DNA of 41,227 bases from the NCBI GenBank assembly GCA_900320585.1, contig ONSV01000003.1:1-41227 (forward strand). Direction: 5' to 3'. The translations under genes and the position numbers were made by a program. Each line of letters begins with the position of its first letter. Position 1 is the first letter of the stretch. The notes under the pieces were generated by a model. It was given only the letters and a program-made list of their open reading frames with translations. It had not been told where the DNA came from and did no database searches. Of this stretch, positions 32,539 to 40,887 are shown piece by piece. The DNA comes from an uncultured Prevotellaceae bacterium (GTDB taxonomy: Bacteria; Bacteroidota; Bacteroidia; Bacteroidales; Bacteroidaceae).

Positions 32539-33801
32539 TTATTGTGTATCAGTCTCGTTGTCGGGCACCAGTTTGAAGAGTTTGTCGCTGGGCCTTACCT
32601 TGGCGGGCACGGGGATTGAGATGTGTTGCCCTTTGTGGGCCGTGTCGACGGGCTGGAGTTCGTAGCGTATCTCTGTGGCATCGACATACATCACGCCCGT
32701 GGTGGGACCCGTGATGAGCAGTTTGTCGCCCACGCTGAACTCCGCGGCATCGCAGGTGAACTCCGCCACCCCAAGGCGGGAGTAGTATTTCACGCCCCTG
32801 CCCACATACACCTTGCGCACGGTGGCGTTGCTGCCGTAACGCTTGTTCCACTCGCCCAACCGTTGTCCGAGATAGTAACCATCCCAGAACCCTCGGTTGA
32901 ACACGCTGGCCAGCCTGGCATCCCACTCGTCCTTGCGCTCTTCGGTGAATGTGCCCTCCACCACGCTCCTGATGGCCTCTTTGTAGCATCTCACCACGGT
33001 GTAGACATACTCTGGTCCACGTGCGCGGCCCTCGATCTTGAACACCCTCACTCCCGCGTTCATCAAACGGTCGATAAAGCGGAGGGTCTTGAGGTCTTTC
33101 GGACTCATCACGTATTTATTGTCGATCTCAAGTTGGGTTCCCGTCTCGTTGTCGGTGACGGTGTACGACCGTCGGCAGAGTTGCATACACTCTCCCCGGT
33201 TGGCCGAACGGGCCGCATTGTCGAGGCTCAGGTAGCACTTGCCGCTGATGGCCATGCACAGTGCGCCGTGGCAGAACATCTCGATACGCACCCGCTTCCC
33301 GCTTGGTCCGCACACATCCTGCTCTTCTATCTGCCGGGCAATCTCGGCCACTTGAGAGAGGTTGAGCTCACGTGCCAGCACCACCACGTCGGCAAACTGC
33401 GCATAGAATTTCAGCGCCTCAATATTGCTGATGTTGAGTTGGGTGGAGAGATGCACTTCCTGACCGATGCTGCGGCAGTAGTTCATCACGGCTATATCGC
33501 AGGCGATGACAGCAGTGATGCCCGCCTTGTGTGCAGCATCGACGATAGTGTGCATGGTGTCGATATCCTCGCCGTAGATGATGGTGTTGACGGTGAGGTA
33601 GGTCTTGATGCCATGGGCCTGACACTCGGTAGCGATATGCCTGAGGTCGTCTATGGTGAACGCATTGGCAGAGTGGGCACGCATATTGAGTTGTCCGATG
33701 CCGAAATACACGGAGTCGGCACCAGCTTGGATGGCAGCGGAAAGCGACTCGCGCGATCCCACGGGAGCCATCACCTCAAAATCAGAATATTCATAAGTCA
33801 T
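32539..33801 (-). CDS. U32 family protein (peptidase U32/tRNA hydroxylation-type)
   Basis: 420 aa, cytoplasmic. Features: FEVMAPVGSRESLSAAIQAG at the N-terminus, then ADSVYFGIGQLNMRAHSANAF; the HLSTQLNISN strand; and the U32 signature region IEMFCHGALCMAISGKCYLS, with further Cys in ANRGECMQLCRR (candidate Fe-S ligands). U32 members include putative peptidases and the prephenate-dependent tRNA hydroxylation proteins TrhP/RlhA; the Cys-rich arrangement favours the latter type (inference). Start: the frame is open to 33840, but that part is repeat DNA. ATG 33801 gives the beta-strand before MAPVGS. It lies only 4 nt after the -7 box, so the message would be nearly leaderless. Confidence 0.88.
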   Translation of the reverse strand: MTYEYSDFEVMAPVGSRESLSAAIQAGADSVYFGIGQLNMRAHSANAFTIDDLRHIATECQAHGIKTYLTVNTIIYGEDIDTMHTIVDAAHKAGITAVIACDIAVMNYCRSIGQEVHLSTQLNISNIEALKFYAQFADVVVLARELNLSQVAEIARQIEEQDVCGPSGKRVRIEMFCHGALCMAISGKCYLSLDNAARSANRGECMQLCRRSYTVTDNETGTQLEIDNKYVMSPKDLKTLRFIDRLMNAGVRVFKIEGRARGPEYVYTVVRCYKEAIRSVVEGTFTEERKDEWDARLASVFNRGFWDGYYLGQRLGEWNKRYGSNATVRKVYVGRGVKYYSRLGVAEFTCDAAEFSVGDKLLITGPTTGVMYVDATEIRYELQPVDTAHKGQHISIPVPAKVRPSDKLFKLVPDNETDTQ

Positions 33802-33905
33802 GCTGCAAAGGTAGTGCAAGGTGAGCGAAAAGCAAAGCAAAACACGAAGTTTTTTGCAGCAGCCTGCCTTCGCAGCGAAGCAGCAAAGGCGATTAAGTGA
33901 GAAAA
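33802..33905. repeat. Dispersed promoter-bearing hairpin repeat, copy B (one unit)
   Basis: GCAAAGGTAGTGCAAGGTGA followed by GCGAAAAGCAAAG..., ACGAAGTTTTTTGC, a CTTCGCAGCGAAG palindrome and GCAAAGGCGATTAAG. Order and sequence match copy A (3492-3660) almost base for base. Confidence 0.85.
33806..33836 (-). promoter_or_regulatory. Promoter of the U32 gene
   Basis: Minus-strand TTTG (33836-33833), a 19-nt spacer and TACCTTTG (33813-33806), in sequence nearly identical to the metG promoter. The box ends 4 nt before the chosen ATG. Confidence 0.7.
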
Positions 33906-33970
33906 CGATGATATGAGCGAACTACAAAAATAAAAACCACAAATGAGGTGGTGAAATGTTGGAAAATGCG

Positions 33971-33978
33971 TAATTTTG
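33971..33978 (+). promoter_or_regulatory. -7 box upstream of the C1B-like lipoprotein gene
   Basis: TAATTTTG on the plus strand ends 7 nt before ATG 33986 and 22 nt before ATG 34001. No clear -33 element. Confidence 0.5.
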
Positions 33979-33985
33979 CCGCAAA

Positions 33986-35041
33986 ATGGACAACAACCTC
34001 ATGAGGCATTTCATTCCCATCATCATCGCTCTCGTGTTTGCCGCCTCATCGTGCAGCAAGTCGGGAGGCGAGAAAACGAAGTTCAAACCAGAGCGATTCC
34101 ACATCGATATCAAGTTGAAGACCACCCCGATAAAGAATCAGGGAGCGAGCGACCTGTGCTGGATTTACGCCATGCTGGCCACCATCGAGACCGAGCACCT
34201 GATGTCTGGCGACTCTGTCGACCTGTCGGCCATATTCCTTGGCCGCCGTTTTCTTGAGGAGCAAGCCCTCCGCCATTATGCCAACAAGAATGCCCCCGTC
34301 GCATTACGTGGCGTGATGCCCACCACCCTTCGTCTGTTGCAGCGATATGGTGCCATGCCCTTCACCTCATACCGCCAACCCAAGGACGTCAAACTAAACA
34401 GCCTTGCCCAACAGTTGCAACAGCGGTCGGACCAGGCCCGTGCCCACCGAAAGGGGATGAAATCACTGGAAGAAGATACGCGACGCCTACTCGACGATGC
34501 CATAGGTCCCGTTCCATCCTGGGTATTCATGCTTGGATGCCAGTACACCCATTTGGAGTTCGCCCACAGCATCTGCCAACCGAATGAGTATACCGCACTC
34601 ACCAGTTTCACCCACCACCCCTTTGGCAGCAAGTTTGTGCTCGAAGTGCCCGACAATTTCAACGGAGAGGAGTTCCTCAACGTGCCCATCGACACCCTGA
34701 TGGCCTACATCGACCACGCCTTGCACACCCAGCATCCCGTGTGCTGGGAAGGCGACACCAGTGAGCCAGGGTTCGGCCATGGCATCGCACGGCTCCCCAA
34801 AGGGCACCAGACCGTGACCCAGGACTCTCGCCAGCGGATGTTCGACCACTTCGACACTACCGACGACCACTGTATGGCCATCATTGGCCTTGCCCACGAC
34901 AACCTTGGGAAGAAATACTACATTTGCAAAAACTCCTGGGGCAAGTCCATTCCCTATGGAGGATATGTCTTCATGGAGGAAGACTACTTGAAGGCGAAGA
35001 CCATTGCCGTGGTCATTCCCTCGAAAGCCATTTATAACTAA
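33986..35041 (+). CDS. Papain-like C1B (bleomycin hydrolase-type) cysteine peptidase, lipoprotein
   Basis: 351 aa from the first ATG. The N-terminus carries a lipobox AASSC, so Cys23 is a probable lipid anchor. The papain-fold catalytic set is visible: Gln52 (IKNQG), Cys58 (SDLCWIYAMLATIE), His295 (DDHCMAIIGLA) and Asn316 (CKNSWGKS). Overall plan and length resemble C1B bleomycin-hydrolase/PepC-type aminopeptidases, which are usually cytoplasmic; an exported lipid-anchored form may cut peptides at the membrane. Start: ATG 34001 (MRHFIPIIIALVFAASSC) gives a cleaner signal and a leader of about 20 nt like other genes here, so it may be the true start. First gene of a rightward run; the HAD phosphatase follows after 11 nt. 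Confidence 0.85.
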   Translation: MDNNLMRHFIPIIIALVFAASSCSKSGGEKTKFKPERFHIDIKLKTTPIKNQGASDLCWIYAMLATIETEHLMSGDSVDLSAIFLGRRFLEEQALRHYANKNAPVALRGVMPTTLRLLQRYGAMPFTSYRQPKDVKLNSLAQQLQQRSDQARAHRKGMKSLEEDTRRLLDDAIGPVPSWVFMLGCQYTHLEFAHSICQPNEYTALTSFTHHPFGSKFVLEVPDNFNGEEFLNVPIDTLMAYIDHALHTQHPVCWEGDTSEPGFGHGIARLPKGHQTVTQDSRQRMFDHFDTTDDHCMAIIGLAHDNLGKKYYICKNSWGKSIPYGGYVFMEEDYLKAKTIAVVIPSKAIYN

Positions 35042-35052
35042 CCCTGAGCCCC

Positions 35053-35700
35053 ATGCAAGAGAAAAAACTCATCATGCTCGACTTCGACGGGACGATTGGC
35101 GACACCCAACATCTCATCGTCAGCACCATGCAGAAAACCCTCGCCCGCCTGCACCTGCCCGCTCGCTCTGCCGAAGAATGCAAGAAGATGATAGGCCTGC
35201 CACTGAAGCAGACCTTCACCCACCTCATCGAAATGAGCGACGAGATGGGCGACCTATGCGCAGATACATACAGAAGGATTTTCGACGAGGACAACTGTCC
35301 CGGAGTGGTGCCTCTCTTCCCCCATGTGATAGCAACCATCAAGACGCTGAAAGAACGGGGCAACACCCTCACCATCGCCAGCAGCAGGTCGACCGCCACG
35401 CTGATGCAGTTTGTGCACGAGATGCATCTGGAACCCTACATTTCACTGGTGCTGAGTTGCGACGACATCACGCACCCCAAACCACACCCTGAGACCGCAC
35501 TCATCACATTGCAACGGACAGGATTCCCGGCCGAGGAAGCCATCGTGGTGGGCGACTCCCAATACGATATCCTCATGGGGCGCAATGCAGGATGCGCCAC
35601 CGTGGGAGTGAGCTATGGCAACGGAACGGTGGAGGAACTCATCCAAGCCGGCGCCGACCATATCATCGACGATTTTGCCAAGCTCATTAACCTGGTGTGA
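35053..35700 (+). CDS. HAD-superfamily hydrolase (phosphoglycolate phosphatase-like)
   Basis: 215 aa, cytoplasmic. Motif I is MLDFDGTIGD with nucleophile Asp10 and acid/base Asp12; motif II is the TIASSRS Ser/Thr region; Lys of HPKPHPE is motif III; motif IV is VVGDSQYDI. A helical cap lies between motifs I and II (subfamily IA). The pattern is shared by phosphoglycolate phosphatases and beta-phosphoglucomutase-like enzymes, so the substrate is open. It is co-directional with the C1B gene (11 nt), and a 16-bp perfect inverted repeat 46 nt downstream probably ends this transcript. Confidence 0.88.
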   Translation: MQEKKLIMLDFDGTIGDTQHLIVSTMQKTLARLHLPARSAEECKKMIGLPLKQTFTHLIEMSDEMGDLCADTYRRIFDEDNCPGVVPLFPHVIATIKTLKERGNTLTIASSRSTATLMQFVHEMHLEPYISLVLSCDDITHPKPHPETALITLQRTGFPAEEAIVVGDSQYDILMGRNAGCATVGVSYGNGTVEELIQAGADHIIDDFAKLINLV

Positions 35701-35746
35701 CTTCGCAAAGGAGTCATGGCGACTGTTTTTTCTGGGCGTTGACACC

Positions 35747-35784
35747 GTGTGGTTTTTGTTAATTAAGGTTAACAAAAACCACAC
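35747..35784. terminator. Perfect 16-bp inverted repeat after the HAD gene
   Basis: GTGTGGTTTTTGTTAA (35747-35762) and TTAACAAAAACCACAC (35769-35784) pair perfectly around a 6-nt loop. T-rich sequence follows (TGTTTTGTTTTT), so it may be a terminator; the AT-rich symmetric stem could instead be an operator for the next gene. Confidence 0.65.
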
Positions 35785-35801
35785 TGTTTTGTTTTTGGTA
35801 T

Positions 35802-35809
35802 TATTTTTG
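35802..35809 (+). promoter_or_regulatory. Candidate -7 box upstream of the hypothetical-rpoN operon
   Basis: TATTTTTG, 40 nt before ATG 35850. A TTTG is present nearby but only 10 nt upstream, so this is a weak call. Confidence 0.4.
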
Positions 35810-35849
35810 TGTTTTATATTGTCAATAACGCTTTCACAAACTGTTGCTG

Positions 35850-36491
35850 ATGGTCACGAAATGGAACGATGAATACTGGCTGTTGCTCATGCAACTCTAC
35901 CTGCGCAAACCGATGGGCACCAAGCCCCTCTACTCACGCGGGATGGTGAACCTGGCCCTCGAACTGCACCTGTCTCCTCAATACCTTTACCGCAAGATGA
36001 TGCAACTGCGCCGTCTCGACACCCCCCGCATCGAGCGGCTATGGAACACCTACGCCAACAATCCACAGGAACTGAGCAAGGGCGTGAAGCTGCTCCGCAA
36101 GATGCAAGGGTTCAACAATGCCGCCACTTTCTATGAAGGTGTGGAGGTGAACGAGTCGTTTGAGACAGAATTCAAGCCCCTTCCCGAGTGTGACCAACTC
36201 ACCCCGATGATGCTTGTCATCATCCTCGACCTGTATTTCCACCTCACCCCCAACACCATGGTGGAAGACACGCCCGAGATCAAGTCGCTCGCCAAGATGA
36301 TGGGCATCCGTACTCCGCTCATCATCGAGGCAATGGACATTTTCCAAGTGCTCGACCCCTGCCTTCGCCGCACCGACATGCCCGAAAGCTGTCTGGTGGC
36401 CCCTTGCAGGCAGGTATGGCAACGCTTTGGCAACGACGACCCCACCCGACTGGCAGCCTACGCCGCCCAACTCCACGAATACTTCAGATAG
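35850..36491 (+). CDS. Conserved-looking hypothetical protein upstream of rpoN
   Basis: 213 aa, no signal or transmembrane helix, predicted cytoplasmic. I do not recognise a family. The N-terminal part (MVTKWNDEYWLLLMQLYLRKP, then YSRGMVNLALELHLSPQYLYRKMMQLR) reads as helical, with a possible helix-turn-helix at about 30-55. A C-terminal helical part follows (LTPMMLVIILDLYFHLTPNT, and EIKSLAKMMGIRTPLIIEAMDIFQVLD, again HTH-like). It lies 2 nt upstream of rpoN, so the two are co-translated; a role linked to sigma-54 or to its DNA targets is possible but is inference. Start: a TTG in frame 6 nt earlier is less likely than ATG 35850. Confidence 0.75.
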   Translation: MVTKWNDEYWLLLMQLYLRKPMGTKPLYSRGMVNLALELHLSPQYLYRKMMQLRRLDTPRIERLWNTYANNPQELSKGVKLLRKMQGFNNAATFYEGVEVNESFETEFKPLPECDQLTPMMLVIILDLYFHLTPNTMVEDTPEIKSLAKMMGIRTPLIIEAMDIFQVLDPCLRRTDMPESCLVAPCRQVWQRFGNDDPTRLAAYAAQLHEYFR

Positions 36492-36493
36492 CC

Positions 36494-37900
36494 ATGGCCA
36501 CCAAGCAAAGACAGAAACAGACCCAGCAACAGAAAGCCAAGCAACGCCTCACTCCCCAGCAGGTGCTCGTGGGACAAATGATTGAGAAGCCCATCGACCA
36601 ACTGACCGAGTTTGTGAACCAGCAGATGCACGAGAACCCAGCCCTTGAGGAAAGTAGCGACAGCTCCTGGGAGACGGAGCCTACCCCTTCGGTGACAGAG
36701 ATGGCAACCCCGGTCGACGAGCACGGCTACAACGACGATGACTACCTGCCCGTCTACACCACAGGCAAGACGATGGAGCCATCCGACATGATGTCGTTCT
36801 ACGACAAGCTCAAGGAGCAGATGATGGAACTGGAACTCGACGAGCGCCAGCGGTTCATCATGGAATACCTGATAGGCTCGCTCGACAGCGACGGTCTGCT
36901 TCGCAAGAGTATCGACACCATCAGCGACGAGATGGCCATCTACCATAATTTCGAGGCCACCACCGAGGAGATAGGCGAGGTGCTCAGATGCCTGCAGACC
37001 TTCGACCCACCAGGAGTGGGAGCGAGCGACCTGCGCGAGTGCCTGCTGCTGCAAGTGGAGCGCAAGAAAGACCTCCGCATGCGGGAAGTGCTGACAAGGA
37101 TTATCGGCAACTACTTCGACGACCTGCTGAAGAACCACTGGGACAAGCTGCAGCACGTGCTTCATCTCACCGACGAGGAGAAGGCCGAAGCACGGCAGGA
37201 GATTCGCAAGCTCAACCCCCGCCCAGGGTCGGCCTTGGGCGAGGTGATAGGATTCAACATCCACCAAATCACCCCCGACTTCATCGTGGAAACCAACGAC
37301 GACGGACAGGTGGTCTTCACCCTGAACCGCGGCCACATGCCCGCACTCGAGGTGTCGCAGTCGTATATCGAGTCGCTCGACAGCATGAAGAGCCTCTCGA
37401 AACGCGAGAAGGAGGCCATCCCCACACTGCGCCGTGACATCGACAAAGCCAAGGGCCTCATCGACGCCATCCAGCAGCGCCAGGAAACCATGAAGAAGAC
37501 CATGGCAGCCATCATCAGGCGCCAGCAACGATTCTTCATCGACGGCGACGAGGCCGACCTGCGCCCCATGACCTTGAAAGACGTGGCCTCCGACACCGGC
37601 CTCGACATCTCCACCATCTCGCGCGTGACCAACGAGAAATATGCCGAGACCCGCTGGGGCATCTTCCGTCTGCGTTTCTTCTTCACCGACAAGATCGACA
37701 TCGACGGTGAGGAAGTGTCGACACGCAAACTGAAAATCCTGCTGCAGGAAATCATCGACAAGGAAGACAAGAGCCATCCCCTCACCGACATGCAGATAGA
37801 GCAAACGATGAAAGAGAGAGGCTTCCCCATAGCCCGTCGCACCATCGTGAAATACAGAGAACAACTGGGCATCCCCAAATCCACACTCCGAAGGCAATGA
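36494..37900 (+). CDS. rpoN: RNA polymerase sigma-54 factor
   Basis: 468 aa. Region I is Gln-rich (RQKQTQQQKAKQRLTPQQVL); an acidic region II follows; the core-binding region III covers about 100-330; then a classical HTH (LKDVASDTGLDISTISRVTN), and the RpoN box ARRTIVKYR at 447-455 that reads the -24 element. All hallmarks are intact. Sigma-54 needs an AAA+ activator; none is in this window. Start: ATG 36494 lies 2 nt after the stop of the hypothetical gene; longer frames run into that gene. The stop overlaps the PAP2-like start (ATGA), so the operon is hypothetical - rpoN - PAP2, possibly on to purE and ispG. Confidence 0.97.
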   Translation: MATKQRQKQTQQQKAKQRLTPQQVLVGQMIEKPIDQLTEFVNQQMHENPALEESSDSSWETEPTPSVTEMATPVDEHGYNDDDYLPVYTTGKTMEPSDMMSFYDKLKEQMMELELDERQRFIMEYLIGSLDSDGLLRKSIDTISDEMAIYHNFEATTEEIGEVLRCLQTFDPPGVGASDLRECLLLQVERKKDLRMREVLTRIIGNYFDDLLKNHWDKLQHVLHLTDEEKAEARQEIRKLNPRPGSALGEVIGFNIHQITPDFIVETNDDGQVVFTLNRGHMPALEVSQSYIESLDSMKSLSKREKEAIPTLRRDIDKAKGLIDAIQQRQETMKKTMAAIIRRQQRFFIDGDEADLRPMTLKDVASDTGLDISTISRVTNEKYAETRWGIFRLRFFFTDKIDIDGEEVSTRKLKILLQEIIDKEDKSHPLTDMQIEQTMKERGFPIARRTIVKYREQLGIPKSTLRRQ

Positions 37901-38514
37901 AAGCAAAACACCTCATCATGATGGCCAAGGCGCTGAGCGCCGTCTTCTCGCCCTTCCACCTGCCAGTGGTCGGACTGATCATCCTGTTTCTCTTCAGCTA
38001 CCTGAGTTTCCTGCCCTTGGGCGTGAAAATATACATCCTGCTGATGGTATACACCTTCACCATCCTGCTCCCCACCGCCATGATACGCCTCTACCGCCGC
38101 TATCAGGGATGGACCCGCATCCAACTGGGGGTGAAGGAGCGGCGCGTGGTGCCCTATGTCATCTCCATCATGTGCTATCTCACATGCTATTACCTGCTCA
38201 CGCTCAACCATGCCTCGCATTTCATCGGCAGCATCGTGATGGCCTCGCTCATCATCCAGGTGGTATGTGCCATCATCAACCTGTGGTGGAAAATCTCCAC
38301 CCACTCGGCAGCTATCGGTGGAGTGACAGGAGCACTGGTGGCTTTCGCCATGATCTTCAACTTCAACCCCGTGTGGTGGATATGCCTGTTGCTCCTGCTC
38401 GCCGGCATGGTGGGCACCAGCCGCATCATCCTCAAGCAGCACACCCTCGAGCAGGTGGTGGCCGGCTACCTCGTCGGCATCGTCTGCGCCTTCCTGTCGG
38501 TAGTATATGTATAA
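37897..38514 (+). CDS. PAP2-like membrane phosphatase family protein
   Basis: 205 aa, about five or six transmembrane helices. Reduced PAP2 motifs are visible: VKERRVVPY (resembling motif 1, KxxxxxxRP), THSAAIGG (motif 2, PSGH-like but with TH-SA), and SRIILKQHTLEQVVAG (motif 3, SRxxxxxHxxxD-like, with Gln before Val). Catalytic His are present in motifs 2 and 3, while the Pro and terminal Asp positions differ. PAP2 enzymes remove phosphate from lipids such as undecaprenyl pyrophosphate or lipid A; whether this one is active is unclear. It overlaps the rpoN stop by 4 nt (ATGA). The purE gene starts 21 nt after it. Confidence 0.75.
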   Translation: MKAKHLIMMAKALSAVFSPFHLPVVGLIILFLFSYLSFLPLGVKIYILLMVYTFTILLPTAMIRLYRRYQGWTRIQLGVKERRVVPYVISIMCYLTCYYLLTLNHASHFIGSIVMASLIIQVVCAIINLWWKISTHSAAIGGVTGALVAFAMIFNFNPVWWICLLLLLAGMVGTSRIILKQHTLEQVVAGYLVGIVCAFLSVVYV

Positions 38515-38535
38515 ACCCAACAAAACCATAACGAC

Positions 38536-39045
38536 ATGAATCCTATCGTAAGCATCATCATGGGAAGCACCAGCGACCTGCCCGTGATGGAGAAAGCCAT
38601 GCAAATGCTCGAAGACATGGCCATACCCTTTGAAGTGAACGCCCTCTCCGCACACCGCACTCCCGATGCCGTGGAGCAATTCGCACGCCAGGCCAAAGGC
38701 CGTGGCATCAAGGTGATTATCGCTGCCGCCGGCATGGCTGCCGCCCTGCCCGGTGTCATCGCGGCCTCGACCACCGTGCCTGTCATCGGGGTGCCCATCA
38801 AGGGCATGCTCGACGGTCTCGATGCCATGCTGAGCATCATCCAGATGCCTCCGGGCATCCCCGTGGCCACCGTAGGAGTGAACGCGGCCGCCAATGCCGC
38901 CATCCTGGCCGCCGAGATGATAGCCATCGCCGACACCGAGGTGGCCGCGCGCGTGGAAGCCTACAAGGCCAACCTGGGCGAGAAGATAGAGAAGGCCAAC
39001 CGCCAGTTGGCCGAGATCAAGAACTACCAATTCAAGACCAACTGA
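38536..39045 (+). CDS. purE: 5-(carboxyamino)imidazole ribonucleotide mutase
   Basis: 169 aa, cytoplasmic purine biosynthesis enzyme. It converts N5-CAIR to CAIR. The class I PurE signatures are present: IIMGSTSDLPVMEKA with the phosphate-binding SxSD pattern; VNALSAHRTPD with the catalytic His; and AAAGMAAALPGVIAA. GVNAAANAAILAAEM completes the core. A short Lys/Glu-rich helical tail follows. Bacteroidetes purE is usually separate from purK, as here. The stop is followed after 3 nt by the ispG start. Confidence 0.97.
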   Translation: MNPIVSIIMGSTSDLPVMEKAMQMLEDMAIPFEVNALSAHRTPDAVEQFARQAKGRGIKVIIAAAGMAAALPGVIAASTTVPVIGVPIKGMLDGLDAMLSIIQMPPGIPVATVGVNAAANAAILAAEMIAIADTEVAARVEAYKANLGEKIEKANRQLAEIKNYQFKTN

Positions 39046-39048
39046 GCG

Positions 39049-40887
39049 ATGACCGACCTGTTCAACTACACCCGCCGCGAGACGTGGGAGGTGAATGTGG
39101 GTGGCGTGCCCATGGGTGGCGGCAACCCCATCCGCGTGCAGTCGATGGCCACCGTGTCGACCAACGACACCGAGGGATGCGTGGCACAGGCCAGGCGCAT
39201 CATCGAGGCCGGCGGCGAGTATGTGAGATTCACCACCCAGGGCACCCGTGAGGCCGAGAACCTGCGCCATATCAATGCCGGTCTGCGAAGCCAGGGCATC
39301 GACACCCCCCTTGTGGCCGACGTGCACTTCAATCCCCATGTGGCCGAAGTGGCCGCCCGCTATGCCGAGAAGGTGCGCATCAACCCCGGCAACTATGTCG
39401 ACCCGGCCCGCACCTTCCGAAGACTGGAGTATACCGACGAGGAGTATGCCGACGAACTGAGGAAGATTGAGGACACCCTGCTGCCCTTGCTCCAGATTTG
39501 CCGGGAGCACCACACCGCCTTGCGCATCGGAGTGAACCACGGTTCGCTCTCCGACCGTATTATGTCGCGCTATGGCGACACCCCCGAGGGCATCGTGGAG
39601 AGTTGCATGGAGTTTCTGCGTATCTGCCACCGCGAGGCTTTCGACGACGTGGTCATCTCGATCAAGGCCTCCAACACCGTAGTGATGGTGCGGTCGGTAA
39701 GGCTCCTGGTGCACCAGATGGACCAGGAAGGCATGCACTACCCCCTGCACCTTGGCGTGACCGAGGCCGGCGAGGGCGAGGACGGACGTATCAAGAGTGC
39801 CGTGGGCATAGGAGCCCTGCTTGCCGACGGCATCGGCGACACCGTGCGCGTGTCGCTGAGCGAGGAGCCCGAATGCGAGATTCCCGTGGCACGGCATCTT
39901 GTGGACTACATTACCGCCCGTGCCCACCACACGCTCATCCCCACCACTGCTGCAAAAGACTTCGACTACCTGCGCCCCACACGGCGCAAGACCCATGCCG
40001 TGGGCGACATCGGTGGCACCAACGTGCCCGTAGTGATAATCTCGGCCGATGGTGCCGTGAGCGATGGCGAGCAGAAGCCCGACTATATCTACACCGGACA
40101 AGCCATCCCTCCCTCCGACGGCAACCAACGCTACATCGTAGACTACAACGTGTATGATGGCCGGGAGCACACCTACCCCATCTTCCCCCATACCGCCATG
40201 CCGCTCATCGCCTCGGTGAAGGCCGACATGAAATTCCTGGTGCTCAACTATGGTGCCAACCTTGAGGAGTACACGGCCTGCCTGAAAGCCCACCCCGAGG
40301 TGGTGGCAGTGTGCGTGAGCCACCACACCAACCGCCTGGGCGAGCAGCGCGCCTTCGTGCACGAACTGATGAAGGCCGGCGTAGGCAATCCTGTGGTGTT
40401 TGCCCAAGCCTATGCCCACTCGAAAGAAGAGAAGAGCGACCTGCAGATAGAGGCCGCCGCCGACATGGGCGCCCTCATGATCGACGGACTGACCGACGGA
40501 CTATGGCTGCTCAACGACGGCGACCTGCCAACGGCCGACATCCTCTCCACCTCGCTGGGCATCCTGCAAGCCGCCCGCCTGCGCACCAGCAAGACCGAGT
40601 ATATCAGTTGTCCCGGGTGCGGCCGCACGCTCTACGACCTGCAAGCCACCATCGCCCGTATCAAGGCGGCCACCAAGCACCTGAAAGGCCTGAAAATTGG
40701 TATCATGGGCTGTATCGTGAACGGTCCCGGCGAGATGGCCGACGCCGACTACGGATATGTGGGTGCCGGCCGAGGCAAGATCTCTCTCTACCGCGGCAAG
40801 GAATGCGTGGAGAAAAACATCCCCGAGTCCGAGGCCGTGGAACGCCTGCTACAACTTATCGACAACGACAAAAACCCCAAACCATGA
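39049..40887 (+). CDS. ispG: 4-hydroxy-3-methylbut-2-en-1-yl diphosphate synthase, long type
   Basis: 612 aa, penultimate enzyme of the MEP isoprenoid pathway; it reduces MEcPP to HMBPP using a [4Fe-4S] cluster. The N-terminal TIM barrel is visible (VQSMATVSTNDTEG, LVADVHFNPHVAE, KVRINPGNYVD, GVNHGSLSDRI). The C-terminal cluster-binding part has CPGCGRTLYDL and GIMGCIVNGPGE, giving three conserved Cys and the Glu ligand. It is about 200 residues longer than E. coli IspG, with the extra domain between the two halves, as in the plant and Bacteroidetes type. The stop overlaps the aldo/keto reductase start (ATGA). Confidence 0.97.
   Translation: MTDLFNYTRRETWEVNVGGVPMGGGNPIRVQSMATVSTNDTEGCVAQARRIIEAGGEYVRFTTQGTREAENLRHINAGLRSQGIDTPLVADVHFNPHVAEVAARYAEKVRINPGNYVDPARTFRRLEYTDEEYADELRKIEDTLLPLLQICREHHTALRIGVNHGSLSDRIMSRYGDTPEGIVESCMEFLRICHREAFDDVVISIKASNTVVMVRSVRLLVHQMDQEGMHYPLHLGVTEAGEGEDGRIKSAVGIGALLADGIGDTVRVSLSEEPECEIPVARHLVDYITARAHHTLIPTTAAKDFDYLRPTRRKTHAVGDIGGTNVPVVIISADGAVSDGEQKPDYIYTGQAIPPSDGNQRYIVDYNVYDGREHTYPIFPHTAMPLIASVKADMKFLVLNYGANLEEYTACLKAHPEVVAVCVSHHTNRLGEQRAFVHELMKAGVGNPVVFAQAYAHSKEEKSDLQIEAAADMGALMIDGLTDGLWLLNDGDLPTADILSTSLGILQAARLRTSKTEYISCPGCGRTLYDLQATIARIKAATKHLKGLKIGIMGCIVNGPGEMADADYGYVGAGRGKISLYRGKECVEKNIPESEAVERLLQLIDNDKNPKP

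Noticed and set aside
32408-32665. Short frame through the CTAG array encoding a Ser-Arg-Ile-Thr repeat peptide
   Set aside because: The 9-nt period simply keeps the frame open; it overlaps the 3' end of the U32 gene and lacks a promoter.
37162-40419. A 1085-codon open frame on the minus strand, antisense to rpoN, PAP2, purE and ispG
   Set aside because: The plus strand holds four clear genes with conserved motifs. The antisense peptide is rich in His, Gly and Val as expected from a mirrored GC-rich codon pattern, and it has no recognisable domain.
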